DNA of 64,000 nt. It comes from Saprospiraceae bacterium. GTDB taxonomy: Bacteria; Bacteroidota; Bacteroidia; Chitinophagales; Saprospiraceae. Of this stretch, positions 9,894 to 18,276 are shown in pieces. The notes beneath the pieces were generated by a model. The model worked only from the letters and a program-made list of their open reading frames with translations. It did not search any database and had not been told where the DNA came from. The stretch covers positions 62,001 to 126,000 of the forward strand of contig JAJCYI010000138.1 in assembly GCA_029263015.1 (NCBI GenBank). Direction: 5' to 3'. Within the stretch, counting starts at the first letter, position 1. Each line of letters begins with the position of its first letter. The position numbers and the translations under genes are program-made.

Positions 9894-12746
9894 TTAAAAC
9901 CTCAGCGCGCCAAGAATGAAAAAATTGGCGCCGTAAGCATAAAAATAGCGTGGTGGAAAAGCGTTGATGCCAGTCTTTTCAACATCGGCCCGCTCGAAGC
10001 GGAGTTGTTCATAACCACCTTGAATCAAGTCGGTGTTGTTTAAAAGATTGGTGACTCCTCCCGTAAGTGAAAAGGTCATATCGTGATTGATCTTCCAAGA
10101 TTTATACGCAAAAAGGTCGACAGTGTAAGCGTCTGGCACTTTTTGCTGCTCGGTTATACTTTTGTAAAAAGTTGAATTTTGATCGAGGCCGAAAACAATT
10201 TCTTCTGTCCTTCTTTCTGGACTGAAATCAATGTAGTTCTTGTCAAAATAATTCACAGTCACACCGAGTGACCAGAATTTGGGCGAGCGGTAGTCAAGAC
10301 CAAAACTGAGTGCCGTCTGAGGTGCACTGGGCACATAAAAATTCTTGGTAAAAATGGTTCCCCGGTCCCTGATCACACCATCGTCGTCCTGAATAAAGAT
10401 TCCATTGGGACGGCTGGTGTAAATGTATTCACCAATTGCACCAGCAATGTTGGCACTTAGCGTGGTGGTCAGTTTTATTTGAGCCGCCAATTCCACACCT
10501 GTATGTCGCTCGTCCAAGTTGGTCAAAATGTAGGTACCAAAATTTGAAATGTCACCAGGCAGGAAGAAGCGGTTCAACTTCATCCCGTCATTTATTTTTG
10601 TATAAAAGAAAGTGGCCCTTGCTTTCACGTTTGGTGAACGATGCTGAAAACCAGCTTCCCAAGCTGTAACATTTTCCTCCGTCAGGCCAGGGACAATCTG
10701 ATCCCTGTTTCTTGGCGAAGCATAAGCGATGCGCGGGTCAGGTGCCCGGGTGAGTACAGAGAAGTTGCTGTACAGGTAATTACGGGCATCGAACTTAAAC
10801 GTTACACCACCCTTAGCGGCATAGTTGGCAAATGCCTGCTTCTCCGATTCCCCAAAAGAATTGTCAGGGAATCGGCCATTGCGGAAGTGGCCTTCCCGCC
10901 AGAACTCGGTCGTTGTCATATTGGCTGCCAGGAAAAAATCTACTTTGTTGTAATTGAATTGAGCTTGCAGCCATGGTGAAATCTTCCTGCCGGTGATGTC
11001 GTAGTCCCAACCATGTGTGTCTCCTTCCCGAACGATTGGATCGTTATTTTCCAGATTGTAAAAAGTAGAAACTTCGGGCAGGTTGTCGAAAATAGCGAAG
11101 CGGTCGATGTTGAGATAGTAATCGCCTCCCAACAGGTCGTTCACGGTTTTGAAATAATGCGTTTTTTCCTGTTGGAAGGTAATGCCAGCATTGAGGGTTA
11201 CATGATCGGAGAGGATGCTTTCCATCGTGGAACTGGCATTGAAACGGGTCGCATCTGAACGCTGATCGGATAAAATCACTTGCGACCAATTGCCGGGCGT
11301 TCCTTTATAAGATTGACCATTATTGACATTGCCCCAATAAAGGTCATCCCATTGGATTTGCAATAGGTTTGGATCGTTCAAGAAAGCCTGTTCCACTTCC
11401 CGTCCAATTTCTGTACTTGAAATGGCCGTTTGCATAAATAAGGTTTCATCGTATTGCGTATTGATGTTTACATCATCGGGTATTTCATACGCGTCGCCGG
11501 CAACATTGAACGGCAATTTGCGGTAATAATCTGCACGTGGATCGGGCGCATTGAACCAATCGAGACTGGTTCGCCCGTACCTGCCAGTCTGATAACCTGC
11601 TGATGTTGAGATCGTTGTATTGCCGTTCACTGTCCAATCGTGACGCAGGATGAAAAGCGGTTGGTGTGCATTCACCACCCTTGCATTGCGCTTTTCCCCA
11701 TTTTGGTAACCCCAGTTAGGATTGTAAAAATTGGTACCGGCGAGGTCATTGGCGTATTGGATGGAGCCGCCCTGTGACCCCCTTTTGATCGGCGAACCAA
11801 GTGCAGTGAGGTTGAGCAAGTGGTTGTCATTCACTTGCCTGTCAATAGAAGCGAAATAAGAGAAGGCATCGTAAAATGTTCCCGGAACATACCCTTCTTC
11901 CGCCCAACGCCTTGAGCCAGAAAAAGAAAATGCCCACCCATTTGGTTGCATCCCTGTGGAATAAGTCGCCATCAACCGACCATTATAAGTCCGGTTTGAA
12001 AACATATAGGAAACCCGCTTTTGAATACGCTGTTTGGAAGCCCTGGTGTCAAAAGCAGTATAGCCTCCAATGCCGCCAAATGTATGAGAATTGGCGCTGA
12101 GGTCAATGGCGGATTCCCGGTTGCGGGTCACATCGTTCAGCCCGCCCCACACACTCCAATAGACGGAGCCGTTCTCGATGTTGTTGAATGGCATTCCGTT
12201 GAACATGACGGTGGTCTCTGAACGGAAACCCCGAATATCAAATCCGCCTGAACTGAGATTGTATGCAGCTGCCGCAATGAACGGGTCACGGGCAGCGGAG
12301 AGGATGCCGGAAATGTTCTGGGGACCTAATTCGCTTTCTTCTTCCCCTTCTGAAAGAGTGATGATCGGAATGCGGTCTTCCCCAGTTATCAGATCCCGGG
12401 CTGATAAGTTTTCTGGTTCTTCTGGTGATGTTTCTATTTCTATTTCTGTAAAATAGACCACACCAAGGCTGACTTGGCTTTGCCCTCTGTTCTTCACCGT
12501 TTTTTCAAAAGAATTCACACCAGGTTTTGAAAACGTTAATACAATATTTTCAGCAGAGGAGCTGACCACCAGTTTAAAAAAACCAGTTTCATCAGACCTT
12601 GTTTCAGCATTTGGAGCAGTGATGCTGACCCCCGCGATGGGTGTAAGATTATCGTCCTGCAAGATGCCGCTGATGGATACCGATTGGCCAATTGAAAACT
12701 GAAGGAAAGAACAGAAAAGAAAGAAAGATAGTAAGGATTGTTTCAT
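9894..12746 (-). CDS. TonB-dependent outer-membrane receptor
   Basis: A 950-aa outer-membrane transporter. Signal peptide at 1-20 (ends SIGQ), then a carboxypeptidase-like regulatory domain (residues ~22-105, SISGILQDDNLTPIAGVSI) as in SusC-type proteins, a plug domain (~150-270, with NISGILSAARDPF and GFDIRGFRSE blocks) and a long beta-barrel that ends in a hydrophobic residue after FFILGALRF. It lies upstream of the DUF5689 lipoprotein on the same strand and is divergent from a secreted endonuclease/phosphatase gene. This set recurs in Bacteroidota and fits uptake of a phosphate- or nucleic-acid-derived substrate (inference; no substrate can be read). Confidence 0.9.
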   Translation of the reverse strand: MKQSLLSFFLFCSFLQFSIGQSVSISGILQDDNLTPIAGVSITAPNAETRSDETGFFKLVVSSSAENIVLTFSKPGVNSFEKTVKNRGQSQVSLGVVYFTEIEIETSPEEPENLSARDLITGEDRIPIITLSEGEEESELGPQNISGILSAARDPFIAAAAYNLSSGGFDIRGFRSETTVMFNGMPFNNIENGSVYWSVWGGLNDVTRNRESAIDLSANSHTFGGIGGYTAFDTRASKQRIQKRVSYMFSNRTYNGRLMATYSTGMQPNGWAFSFSGSRRWAEEGYVPGTFYDAFSYFASIDRQVNDNHLLNLTALGSPIKRGSQGGSIQYANDLAGTNFYNPNWGYQNGEKRNARVVNAHQPLFILRHDWTVNGNTTISTSAGYQTGRYGRTSLDWFNAPDPRADYYRKLPFNVAGDAYEIPDDVNINTQYDETLFMQTAISSTEIGREVEQAFLNDPNLLQIQWDDLYWGNVNNGQSYKGTPGNWSQVILSDQRSDATRFNASSTMESILSDHVTLNAGITFQQEKTHYFKTVNDLLGGDYYLNIDRFAIFDNLPEVSTFYNLENNDPIVREGDTHGWDYDITGRKISPWLQAQFNYNKVDFFLAANMTTTEFWREGHFRNGRFPDNSFGESEKQAFANYAAKGGVTFKFDARNYLYSNFSVLTRAPDPRIAYASPRNRDQIVPGLTEENVTAWEAGFQHRSPNVKARATFFYTKINDGMKLNRFFLPGDISNFGTYILTNLDERHTGVELAAQIKLTTTLSANIAGAIGEYIYTSRPNGIFIQDDDGVIRDRGTIFTKNFYVPSAPQTALSFGLDYRSPKFWSLGVTVNYFDKNYIDFSPERRTEEIVFGLDQNSTFYKSITEQQKVPDAYTVDLFAYKSWKINHDMTFSLTGGVTNLLNNTDLIQGGYEQLRFERADVEKTGINAFPPRYFYAYGANFFILGALRF

Positions 12747-12766
12747 ACAATATTAGGTTGTAAATG

Positions 12767-12774
12767 CAAATTTA
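12767..12774 (-). promoter_or_regulatory. Candidate -7 element upstream of the TonB receptor gene
   Basis: The minus strand reads TAAATTTG followed by C, an exact TAnnTTTG match to the Bacteroidota -7 consensus, about 20 nt before the receptor ATG. No clear TTG was seen at -33, so this is a half-match. Confidence 0.4.
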
Positions 12775-13142
12775 GCACGAATGCAGTGACTTATTTTTTT
12801 TATAGGAAATATTAATCGAAGTCATAGCTTGGGCTTCCGTATTTGGTCGCCATTGAGACTGTAACTAAAATTGGTTTGATGGATCGAAATGCATTGGCAA
12901 AAGTACCATTTAGATGTTTATGAGTTTGGCATTCCACAAACAATATTGGGCTTTTTTTGAACCAAAATAGGCACAAATCGAATCATAAGGTACTCTTTCT
13001 TATCTGTCTCTTTTGTGCCTTTTGTGGTTCAATTAAAACGGATATTCAATTATTTTTGACAAACAATTTCCCATGAAAACAAAATGCAATTCCGAACTGT
13101 GAATTTCCAGCCTTACATAACTCCAGTTAGCGGAGCTTCTAT
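12775..13142. other. Divergent intergenic region without a gene
   Basis: No convincing coding sequence. It contains the 16-mer TGCCTTTTGTGGTTCA at 13016-13031, which recurs exactly at 34930-34945 upstream of xylB. Otherwise AT-rich. Confidence 0.5.
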
Positions 13143-13150
13143 TAGCTTTG
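13143..13150 (+). promoter_or_regulatory. Candidate -7 element upstream of the secreted nuclease gene
   Basis: TAGCTTTG matches the Bacteroidota TAnnTTTG -7 consensus and lies 27 nt before the preferred ATG at 13177, which supports that start over the longer reading frame beginning at 13084. A -33 TTG is not evident. Confidence 0.4.
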
Positions 13151-13176
13151 CAACCAACTCAAAGTCAAAGACATTT

Positions 13177-14232
13177 ATGAAGAACATGAAGCAAATTTTG
13201 ATTTTTTCCCTTTCCTTTTCCCTTTTCCAAACCTTATTTGCCCAGGACACCCAGTACAAAGTAGCATGTGTTGGGTATTATAATTTAGAAAACCTCTTCG
13301 ATACCGAGGATGATCCATTGATCAGGGACGAGGAGTTCACCCCAGATGGCAAACGCCATTGGACGGAGGAACTTTACAAAGACAAACAGAAAAACCTCGC
13401 CAAGGTAATTTCTGAAATGGGTACAGACCTGACCCCTGATGGTGTTGCCATTTTGGGCGTCAGTGAAATTGAAAACCGACTGGTACTCGAAGATTTTGTG
13501 AAACAACCTGCCGTTGCTGGCCGCAATTACCAGATTGTACATTACGACTCACCTGACGAAAGAGGCATTGACGTTGGTCTTTTGTATCAACCAAAATATT
13601 TTACGGTAACAGGTAGTAGGGCAATCCCGCTTTTTATTTATAGGGATGATGGGACGCGGAATTTTACTCGTGACGTACTCCACGTTAGGGGTGAAATGGA
13701 AGGAGAAGAACTGCACATTTTGGTAAACCACTGGCCTTCGAGGAGTGGTGGGGAAAAGCGGTCTCGTCCTGGCAGAAATGCTGCTGCACTTCTTTGCAAA
13801 CAGGTGGTAGATTCGTTGCAACAACTTGATCCAAATGTCAAAGTTATCATCATGGGCGACATGAACGATGATCCGGTCAGCCCGAGTATAAAGCAAGTGT
13901 TGGCTTGTAAAAACAAAAAAGAGAATGTAAAAACGGGCGACCTGTACAATCCAATGACCGAGTTCTACAAAAAAGGATTTGGGACCACTGCCTGGCGGGA
14001 TGCCTGGAGCTTGTTCGACCAAGTGATTGTTTCTTCTGGGATCGTGGCAAAAAAACAATCAGGCTATCGATTTTACAAAGCGGTGGTTCACAACAAACCT
14101 TATCTGATCCAAAAAACCGGGAAATACAAAGGATACCCTTTCCGCACTTTCAATTTTGATAATTACATGAGCGGATACAGCGACCACTTACCCGTTTATA
14201 TTTATTTGATAAAAGAGCTGGCGAAGCCGTGA
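13177..14232 (+). CDS. Secreted endonuclease/exonuclease/phosphatase family protein
   Basis: The start at 13177 yields a 351-aa product with a clean signal peptide at 1-23 (MKNMKQILIFSLSFSLFQTL, ending FAQ); the longer frame from 13084 would bury it. EEP-fold motifs are in order: YNLENLFDTEDD (metal site), SEIENR (catalytic Glu), RGIDVGLLY, VNHWPSRSGG, GDMNDDP (Asp/Asn) and SDHLPVYIY (final His). The active site therefore looks intact. EEP enzymes cleave phosphodiester or phosphomonoester bonds; DNase/RNase activity outside the inner membrane is likely but not proven. It is divergent from a TonB receptor/DUF5689 pair, suggesting a shared role in using extracellular nucleic acid or phosphate (inference). 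Confidence 0.88.
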   Translation: MKNMKQILIFSLSFSLFQTLFAQDTQYKVACVGYYNLENLFDTEDDPLIRDEEFTPDGKRHWTEELYKDKQKNLAKVISEMGTDLTPDGVAILGVSEIENRLVLEDFVKQPAVAGRNYQIVHYDSPDERGIDVGLLYQPKYFTVTGSRAIPLFIYRDDGTRNFTRDVLHVRGEMEGEELHILVNHWPSRSGGEKRSRPGRNAAALLCKQVVDSLQQLDPNVKVIIMGDMNDDPVSPSIKQVLACKNKKENVKTGDLYNPMTEFYKKGFGTTAWRDAWSLFDQVIVSSGIVAKKQSGYRFYKAVVHNKPYLIQKTGKYKGYPFRTFNFDNYMSGYSDHLPVYIYLIKELAKP

Positions 14233-14248
14233 TGTGCTTAAGGATCGG

Positions 14249-14332
14249 GACCTGACAGGTTGTTTTTTTAATATATGTCAGGAAGCAATTAATTGCTTCC
14301 TGACATATATTAAAAAAACAACCTGTCAGGTC
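14249..14332. repeat. 84-bp perfect palindrome
   Basis: Two 42-nt arms are exact reverse complements (42 of 42), centred between 14290 and 14291. The ends read GACCTGACAGGTTG, the inner part ATATGTCAGGAAGCAATT. It has the same length and near-identical ends as the element at 2412-2495. It lies between two plus-strand genes and could form a very stable hairpin. Confidence 0.93.
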
Positions 14333-14348
14333 TCCAAGGAACAATTTT

Positions 14349-15644
14349 ATGGCCCTCAATAAAACGCCGCTGGAACTGAATGCTGATTTCAAATACGCCT
14401 TGGATGTATTGGAAAAAACGGATAAGTGCATTTTTATTACAGGAAGGGCAGGCACAGGTAAATCTACTTTGTTGCAATTGTTCCGCAGAACGACCCGCAA
14501 AAAAACCGTCGTTTGCGCACCCACTGGAATAGCCGCATTGAATGTGAAGGGACAGACGATTCATTCCTTGTTCGGTTTCCCTCCCCGGTTTATTTTAGCA
14601 AAAGACATTAAAAAAAGTGGTCGTCGGAAGTGGTTCCAAAAAATCCAAGTATTGGTCATTGACGAGATCAGCATGGTACGGGCCGACCTGCTGGATGCCA
14701 TTGACCGCTCACTCCGAATCAACAGGAACAACCCTTTGCCTTTTGGAGGTGTCCAGATGGTTTTTATCGGTGACCTGTTCCAGTTGCCCCCGATTGTTGC
14801 TTCTGAAGAAGAAAAACGGATTTTTCAAATGGCGTATGGCAGCCCTTATTTTTTCTCTTCAAATGCGTTGCACGACTTTGGTTTGGAAATGTTGGAACTG
14901 CGCAAAGTGTACCGGCAGGAAAATCGGCATTTCCTACGTTTGCTCGATGCCGTGCGGGTGAACCAGGCTGATTGGGAAGACCTGGAAGATTTGAACGTGA
15001 GACATCTTCCCAACTTTGACTTGCAGGGCCACTACATTACTTTATCGCCCCGCAATGCAACAGTTGACAGGATCAATGTACGTGAAATAGCAAATATCTT
15101 AGAACCAGATATTACTTTTTCTGCAAAAATTACCGGGCAGTTTGATCCCCGTCTTTACCCAACACAGCAAGAACTCAAGTTGAAAGTAGGAGCACAAGTG
15201 ATGTTCATAAAAAATGACCCAGACGGTCAGTTTGTCAATGGGACAATTGGTAAAATTGTTGAATTGGATGAAGATTTGATCAAAATTGAATCTGATGAAA
15301 GTGGTTCATCAAAATTAATAGAAGCTGGCCGGATGGACTGGGAAATCATCAAGTACAAACCAAACCAGAGCAAGCCTGACGAGATAGAAAGCGATGTTGT
15401 TGGCACGTTCAATCAATATCCGCTAAAACTTGCCTGGGCAGTCACGGTTCATAAATCGCAAGGGAAAACGTTCGACAAGGTCATTATTGATATGGGGAAA
15501 GGAGCTTTTGAAACAGGCCAAACTTATGTAGCATTGAGTCGTTGTCGTACGCTTGAAGGCATCATTTTGAAACAAAAACTCCAACCGCGGGATATTATGG
15601 TGGATGAACGGATAGTAGAGTTTTATGAACAAAATTTTCTTTGA
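14349..15644 (+). CDS. Pif1/RecD-like ATP-dependent helicase
   Basis: A 431-aa superfamily 1 helicase. Walker A is GRAGTGKST (residues 32-40), followed by motif Ia (APTGIAALNVKGQTIHSLF), Walker B with VLVIDEISM (Asp105, Glu106), motif III GDLFQLPP, and the C-terminal UvrD/RecD-type motifs AWAVTVHKSQGKTFDKV and YVALSRCR. The arrangement is that of bacterial Pif1-like 5'-3' DNA helicases, used in replication-fork and G-quadruplex or recombination work. It lacks the long C-terminal extension some Bacteroidota relatives have. Single gene, preceded by the 84-bp palindrome. Confidence 0.9.
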   Translation: MALNKTPLELNADFKYALDVLEKTDKCIFITGRAGTGKSTLLQLFRRTTRKKTVVCAPTGIAALNVKGQTIHSLFGFPPRFILAKDIKKSGRRKWFQKIQVLVIDEISMVRADLLDAIDRSLRINRNNPLPFGGVQMVFIGDLFQLPPIVASEEEKRIFQMAYGSPYFFSSNALHDFGLEMLELRKVYRQENRHFLRLLDAVRVNQADWEDLEDLNVRHLPNFDLQGHYITLSPRNATVDRINVREIANILEPDITFSAKITGQFDPRLYPTQQELKLKVGAQVMFIKNDPDGQFVNGTIGKIVELDEDLIKIESDESGSSKLIEAGRMDWEIIKYKPNQSKPDEIESDVVGTFNQYPLKLAWAVTVHKSQGKTFDKVIIDMGKGAFETGQTYVALSRCRTLEGIILKQKLQPRDIMVDERIVEFYEQNFL

Positions 15645-15788
15645 CTACCTTTCGTTTATTGGGCTTTAAACAGTAGGCAAAAGAAATTAGACATAAGATA
15701 ATTAGAAATTAGACTCTTAAAAGGCCTGGCAAAGTAGCATTTGATTATCAATGGCTTACGAAATAATTTTTGCTGTAAATTGGCTAAA

Positions 15789-16033
15789 GTCTATTCCTCT
15801 ACTGTACACTTTTATTTTGACCTCGTTAGAGGTCTAATAACTTGCCTGACGGCAGTCAGGTGGGTAGAAAAAATGAACAAAGCAGTTGTCTCGTGCCGTC
15901 AGGTACGTAACGTTACGTACCTGACGGCACGAGATTTATATATTTCTATTATTTAGCTACCTACCTGACTGCCGTCAGGCAAGTCATTTGACCCCTCTGG
16001 GGTCAGTTAAAAAAGTGTACGGTAGAGAAAGTC
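15789..16033. repeat. MITE-like nested inverted-repeat element (~245 bp)
   Basis: The outer arms (about 77 nt each, imperfect) start with CTCTACTGTACACTTTT on the left and end with its near-complement AAAAAGTGTACGGTAGAG on the right. Both arms contain CTTGCCTGACGGCAGTCAGG. Between them lies an inner perfect palindrome at 15889-15934 (TCTCGTGCCGTCAGGTACGT... around AACGTT). No transposase is encoded. Size, terminal inverted repeats and lack of coding capacity fit a miniature inverted-repeat transposable element. The boundaries are approximate. Confidence 0.7.
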
Positions 16034-16085
16034 AATCTCCTTATTGCCATAAGGTTAAAAGGCACTATTAAAAAAAACAAAAAAC

Positions 16086-16478
16086 ATGAATAAGTCAATC
16101 GTAATCATCTTCCTATTAACATTTTTCGCTGTAGATTTTTCGGAGGCAGCTATTGCAACAAGTTCAAAAAACAATGTTGAAGAGATCACTAATACCAGCA
16201 ACATCTCATCTAAAAAGGAAATTAGAAAAGAAAAGCGGTTCAAAAGAATCACCCAAAAAATTGAGAAAAAATTTAAAAAGCTAAAACAAAAACTTGCGGC
16301 AAATTGGGATGCCAAGAATTACCTGGCAGTTTGCCTCATTCTATTGTTGGCATCTGTTCTTTTATTTGCACTGGCAAACATTACGATTGGCCTTTTCACT
16401 TTTGTTGGGTCACTGGCCTTGCTTGGATCAGTTGTGTTTTTTGTACTGTGGCTGTTGGAATACACGGGGAACCTATAA
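16086..16478 (+). CDS. Small exported membrane protein, unknown function
   Basis: A 130-aa protein not recognised as a named family. Residues 1-21 form a signal peptide (ends SEAA), then a Ser/Asn-rich stretch and a strongly basic helix (residues ~40-73, repeats of KRFKRI, KKFKKLKQK), then two hydrophobic segments (~78-100 and ~103-125). The basic segment plus two membrane helices resembles small Bacteroidota membrane proteins. It is single and followed 17 nt later by a strong hairpin terminator. Function unknown. Confidence 0.65.
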   Translation: MNKSIVIIFLLTFFAVDFSEAAIATSSKNNVEEITNTSNISSKKEIRKEKRFKRITQKIEKKFKKLKQKLAANWDAKNYLAVCLILLLASVLLFALANITIGLFTFVGSLALLGSVVFFVLWLLEYTGNL

Positions 16479-16495
16479 TGTCCAAATGCATGTGT

Positions 16496-16540
16496 AAACA
16501 GCAAAGCCCGCAACGGATTCCGTTGCGGGCTTTGCTGTTT
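16496..16540. terminator. Strong bidirectional hairpin terminator
   Basis: Perfect 22-nt arms (AAACAGCAAAGCCCGCAACGGA and its complement) around a single T, ending in TTT. It lies between the plus-strand small membrane protein and the convergent minus-strand respiratory locus and can serve both. Confidence 0.88.
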
Positions 16541-16595
16541 TAAAATGAGATACCTTTCCAAAAGGTGTCATGTTTGGCCAAAATACTCCTTTAGC

Positions 16596-16844
16596 CTAAT
16601 ACAATTCGTCAACATCCTGCTTCCTGTTTTTCCACCAGATAAAACCAATGGTGCCGACCAATAAATAGGGTAGGGCGAGCATGTAAAGAATTCCTGTATT
16701 CAAACCATTCCCAGCAGAACCACCGTTTCTGAGATTACTTTCTGCACCGATCTTGCACATCGGGCATTGTGCAGGGAGTTCGGTTGGCGTTGCAAAGCTC
16801 AAAACGAAAAATAAAGCAAGGATTTTTATAATACGCTTTTTCAT
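16596..16844 (-). CDS. Small CPMC-motif membrane protein of the oxidase locus
   Basis: An 82-aa protein: signal peptide/first membrane segment at 1-25 (ends LPAQ), then CPMCKIGAESN with a CxxC pair directly after the cleavage site, and a single membrane helix (~51-70) before a charged tail. Similar small proteins are found at the end of Bacteroidota oxidase assembly loci. The CxxC facing the periplasm suggests metal or thiol chemistry linked to oxidase assembly (inference). It is the last gene of the minus-strand respiratory string. Confidence 0.65.
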   Translation of the reverse strand: MKKRIIKILALFFVLSFATPTELPAQCPMCKIGAESNLRNGGSAGNGLNTGILYMLALPYLLVGTIGFIWWKNRKQDVDELY

Positions 16845-16947
16845 GCTTTCAAATTTTGGTAAAAATAGGAAATAGTGATTAGTTGATTAGTGAATGGTCA
16901 AAAAATAAGCTTAAAATAAGCTATTTAAACTCCCTAACTCAAAACGC

Positions 16948-17502
16948 TCAACTCCCCGTCACCCAGGGGTAATACGGTCTAATCATCAGGAACAAAACAG
17001 GGCCTGTGACGGCGACGTACAGCCACACCCAATAAACCCACCTGGCCATTTTTTTGTGCCGATCAAATTGGTTGGTGATTGCCCGGATAAAAGTAAACAT
17101 GACAAATGGGAATATGACTGCTGCAAGGATAATGTGGGTGATGAGCAGGAAAAAATAGACATACCTTATTGTACCAACCCCGCCAAATTTTGTATCCTGG
17201 TTGGTCAGGTGGTAAATGACATACCCCAATAAAAATATGGCAGAAGTGACCATGGCAGCGGTCATTGCCTTGCGGTGATTGTCCGCCTGTTTGTTTTTAA
17301 TAAAATAGAGACCAAGCAGGAGAATGACAGCGGTGATGGCGTTCAGCGAAGAGTAAACAGCGGGCAGGAAAGTAAAATCAATGTCTGTTTCGATATTATA
17401 GCGGTGCATAGTGGAGACCAAAAATATCACCACCGCTGTGACGCCCCAAGCTGCCCAGTTCAGTTTCTTTTCCAGTTGATAGTTTGGTTTTTTCTGATTC
17501 AT
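16948..17502 (-). CDS. DUF420 family membrane protein (CtaM-like)
   Basis: A 184-aa protein with five to six membrane helices (starting WAAWGVTAVVIFLVSTM) and conserved His residues at helix ends (STMHRYN, NHRKAM, YHLTNQ, THIILA, RHKKMARW). It matches DUF420, the family of CtaM, which is needed for assembly of haem-copper oxidases in Firmicutes. Its place within the oxidase locus supports an assembly role. The exact reaction is not established for this lineage. Confidence 0.8.
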   Translation of the reverse strand: MNQKKPNYQLEKKLNWAAWGVTAVVIFLVSTMHRYNIETDIDFTFLPAVYSSLNAITAVILLLGLYFIKNKQADNHRKAMTAAMVTSAIFLLGYVIYHLTNQDTKFGGVGTIRYVYFFLLITHIILAAVIFPFVMFTFIRAITNQFDRHKKMARWVYWVWLYVAVTGPVLFLMIRPYYPWVTGS

Positions 17503-17570
17503 TTTAATTGTTATTTGTGCAGGGGCATCAAAAACTCATCACTCATCACTTATCACTCATCATTTCAAAA

Positions 17571-18188
17571 TCACATCCCCCTTCTTGTCTGTTTCGGAAT
17601 CACGATGGCGATTTGCTCTACCAACCTCCCCATTTCTGGGTTGCTGGTGATGTTGTAGTATCGCCTGATAGTCAGACTGGTATCCACCAAGGCGACCCCC
17701 GTTTCAATATTGGGTAGCTGAAAGGCATTAGTTGCGATGCCAGTCCACTCAGATTCGTCAGTTCCCATTAAGAACCATTGGTCGTGATCTAAAATACCAA
17801 GATCTTGTGCTCGGTCAAGCATGCTTTGGGTAGAATCCGATTTTATGAACGAAAGGAATACTACATCCTCTACATTATTGTAACTCTGGTGGACTTTTGC
17901 AATGCGCTCAGTTTGCTGTTTTGCCACTTCCATATCATCTGAAAGAAAGTTGATGACTGTTACCCGGCCATGCAAGGCTTCTGGCGATATAGATATATTG
18001 TTTTGATTGTTCAGGATGAAATGGCCGACCTTACCGTGATCTTTTAATTCTGCGTGAGAAGCTTTGCGGTATTTTGTTCCAGAACTTAAAAAATAAATCG
18101 ATCCCAGTGGAAGAATGAAAAGCATGGCAAAGATCAGTGCAGCCACCAATTTGACATGTTTTTTCTTTTCAGGCTCTTGATTTTCCAT
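17571..18188 (-). CDS. SCO1/SenC-like thioredoxin-fold protein lacking the copper-binding Cys pair
   Basis: The ATG at 18188 (205 aa) is preferred over a GTG two codons upstream. One membrane anchor (residues ~12-36, LVAALIFAMLFILPLGSIYF) is followed by a periplasmic thioredoxin-like domain. In normal SCO proteins the strand after GxxxVxxF carries CxxxC; here the matching stretch reads VINFLSDDMEVAKQQ, with no Cys, and no obvious distal copper-ligand His is seen. It therefore probably cannot bind copper as SCO1 does, though its position between coxD and the DUF420 gene fits oxidase biogenesis. Confidence 0.7.
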   Translation of the reverse strand: MENQEPEKKKHVKLVAALIFAMLFILPLGSIYFLSSGTKYRKASHAELKDHGKVGHFILNNQNNISISPEALHGRVTVINFLSDDMEVAKQQTERIAKVHQSYNNVEDVVFLSFIKSDSTQSMLDRAQDLGILDHDQWFLMGTDESEWTGIATNAFQLPNIETGVALVDTSLTIRRYYNITSNPEMGRLVEQIAIVIPKQTRRGM

Positions 18189-18206
18189 TTTCACTTTTTG
18201 AAATTA

Positions 18207-18253
18207 AGTAACGATGAAACAATAAGTTGACAACTTATTATTTCATCGTTACT
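18207..18253. repeat. Palindromic repeat, AACGATGAAA family
   Basis: 23-nt arms (AGTAACGATGAAACAATAAG...) match their reverse complements with one mismatch around a single A. The same arm sequence bounds the element at 24786-24945, so this is a repeat family inserted into gaps of the respiratory locus. Confidence 0.85.
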
Positions 18254-18276
18254 AAGCACCGTTCCTTATGCCAATC

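Noticed and set aside
15900-15935. CRISPR-like repeats
   Set aside because: The repeated motifs are arms of palindromes, not regularly spaced direct repeats with spacers; no cas genes.
15741-15956. 71-codon plus-strand frame in the MITE-like region
   Set aside because: Lies across the inverted repeats with no start signal or domain; chance frame.
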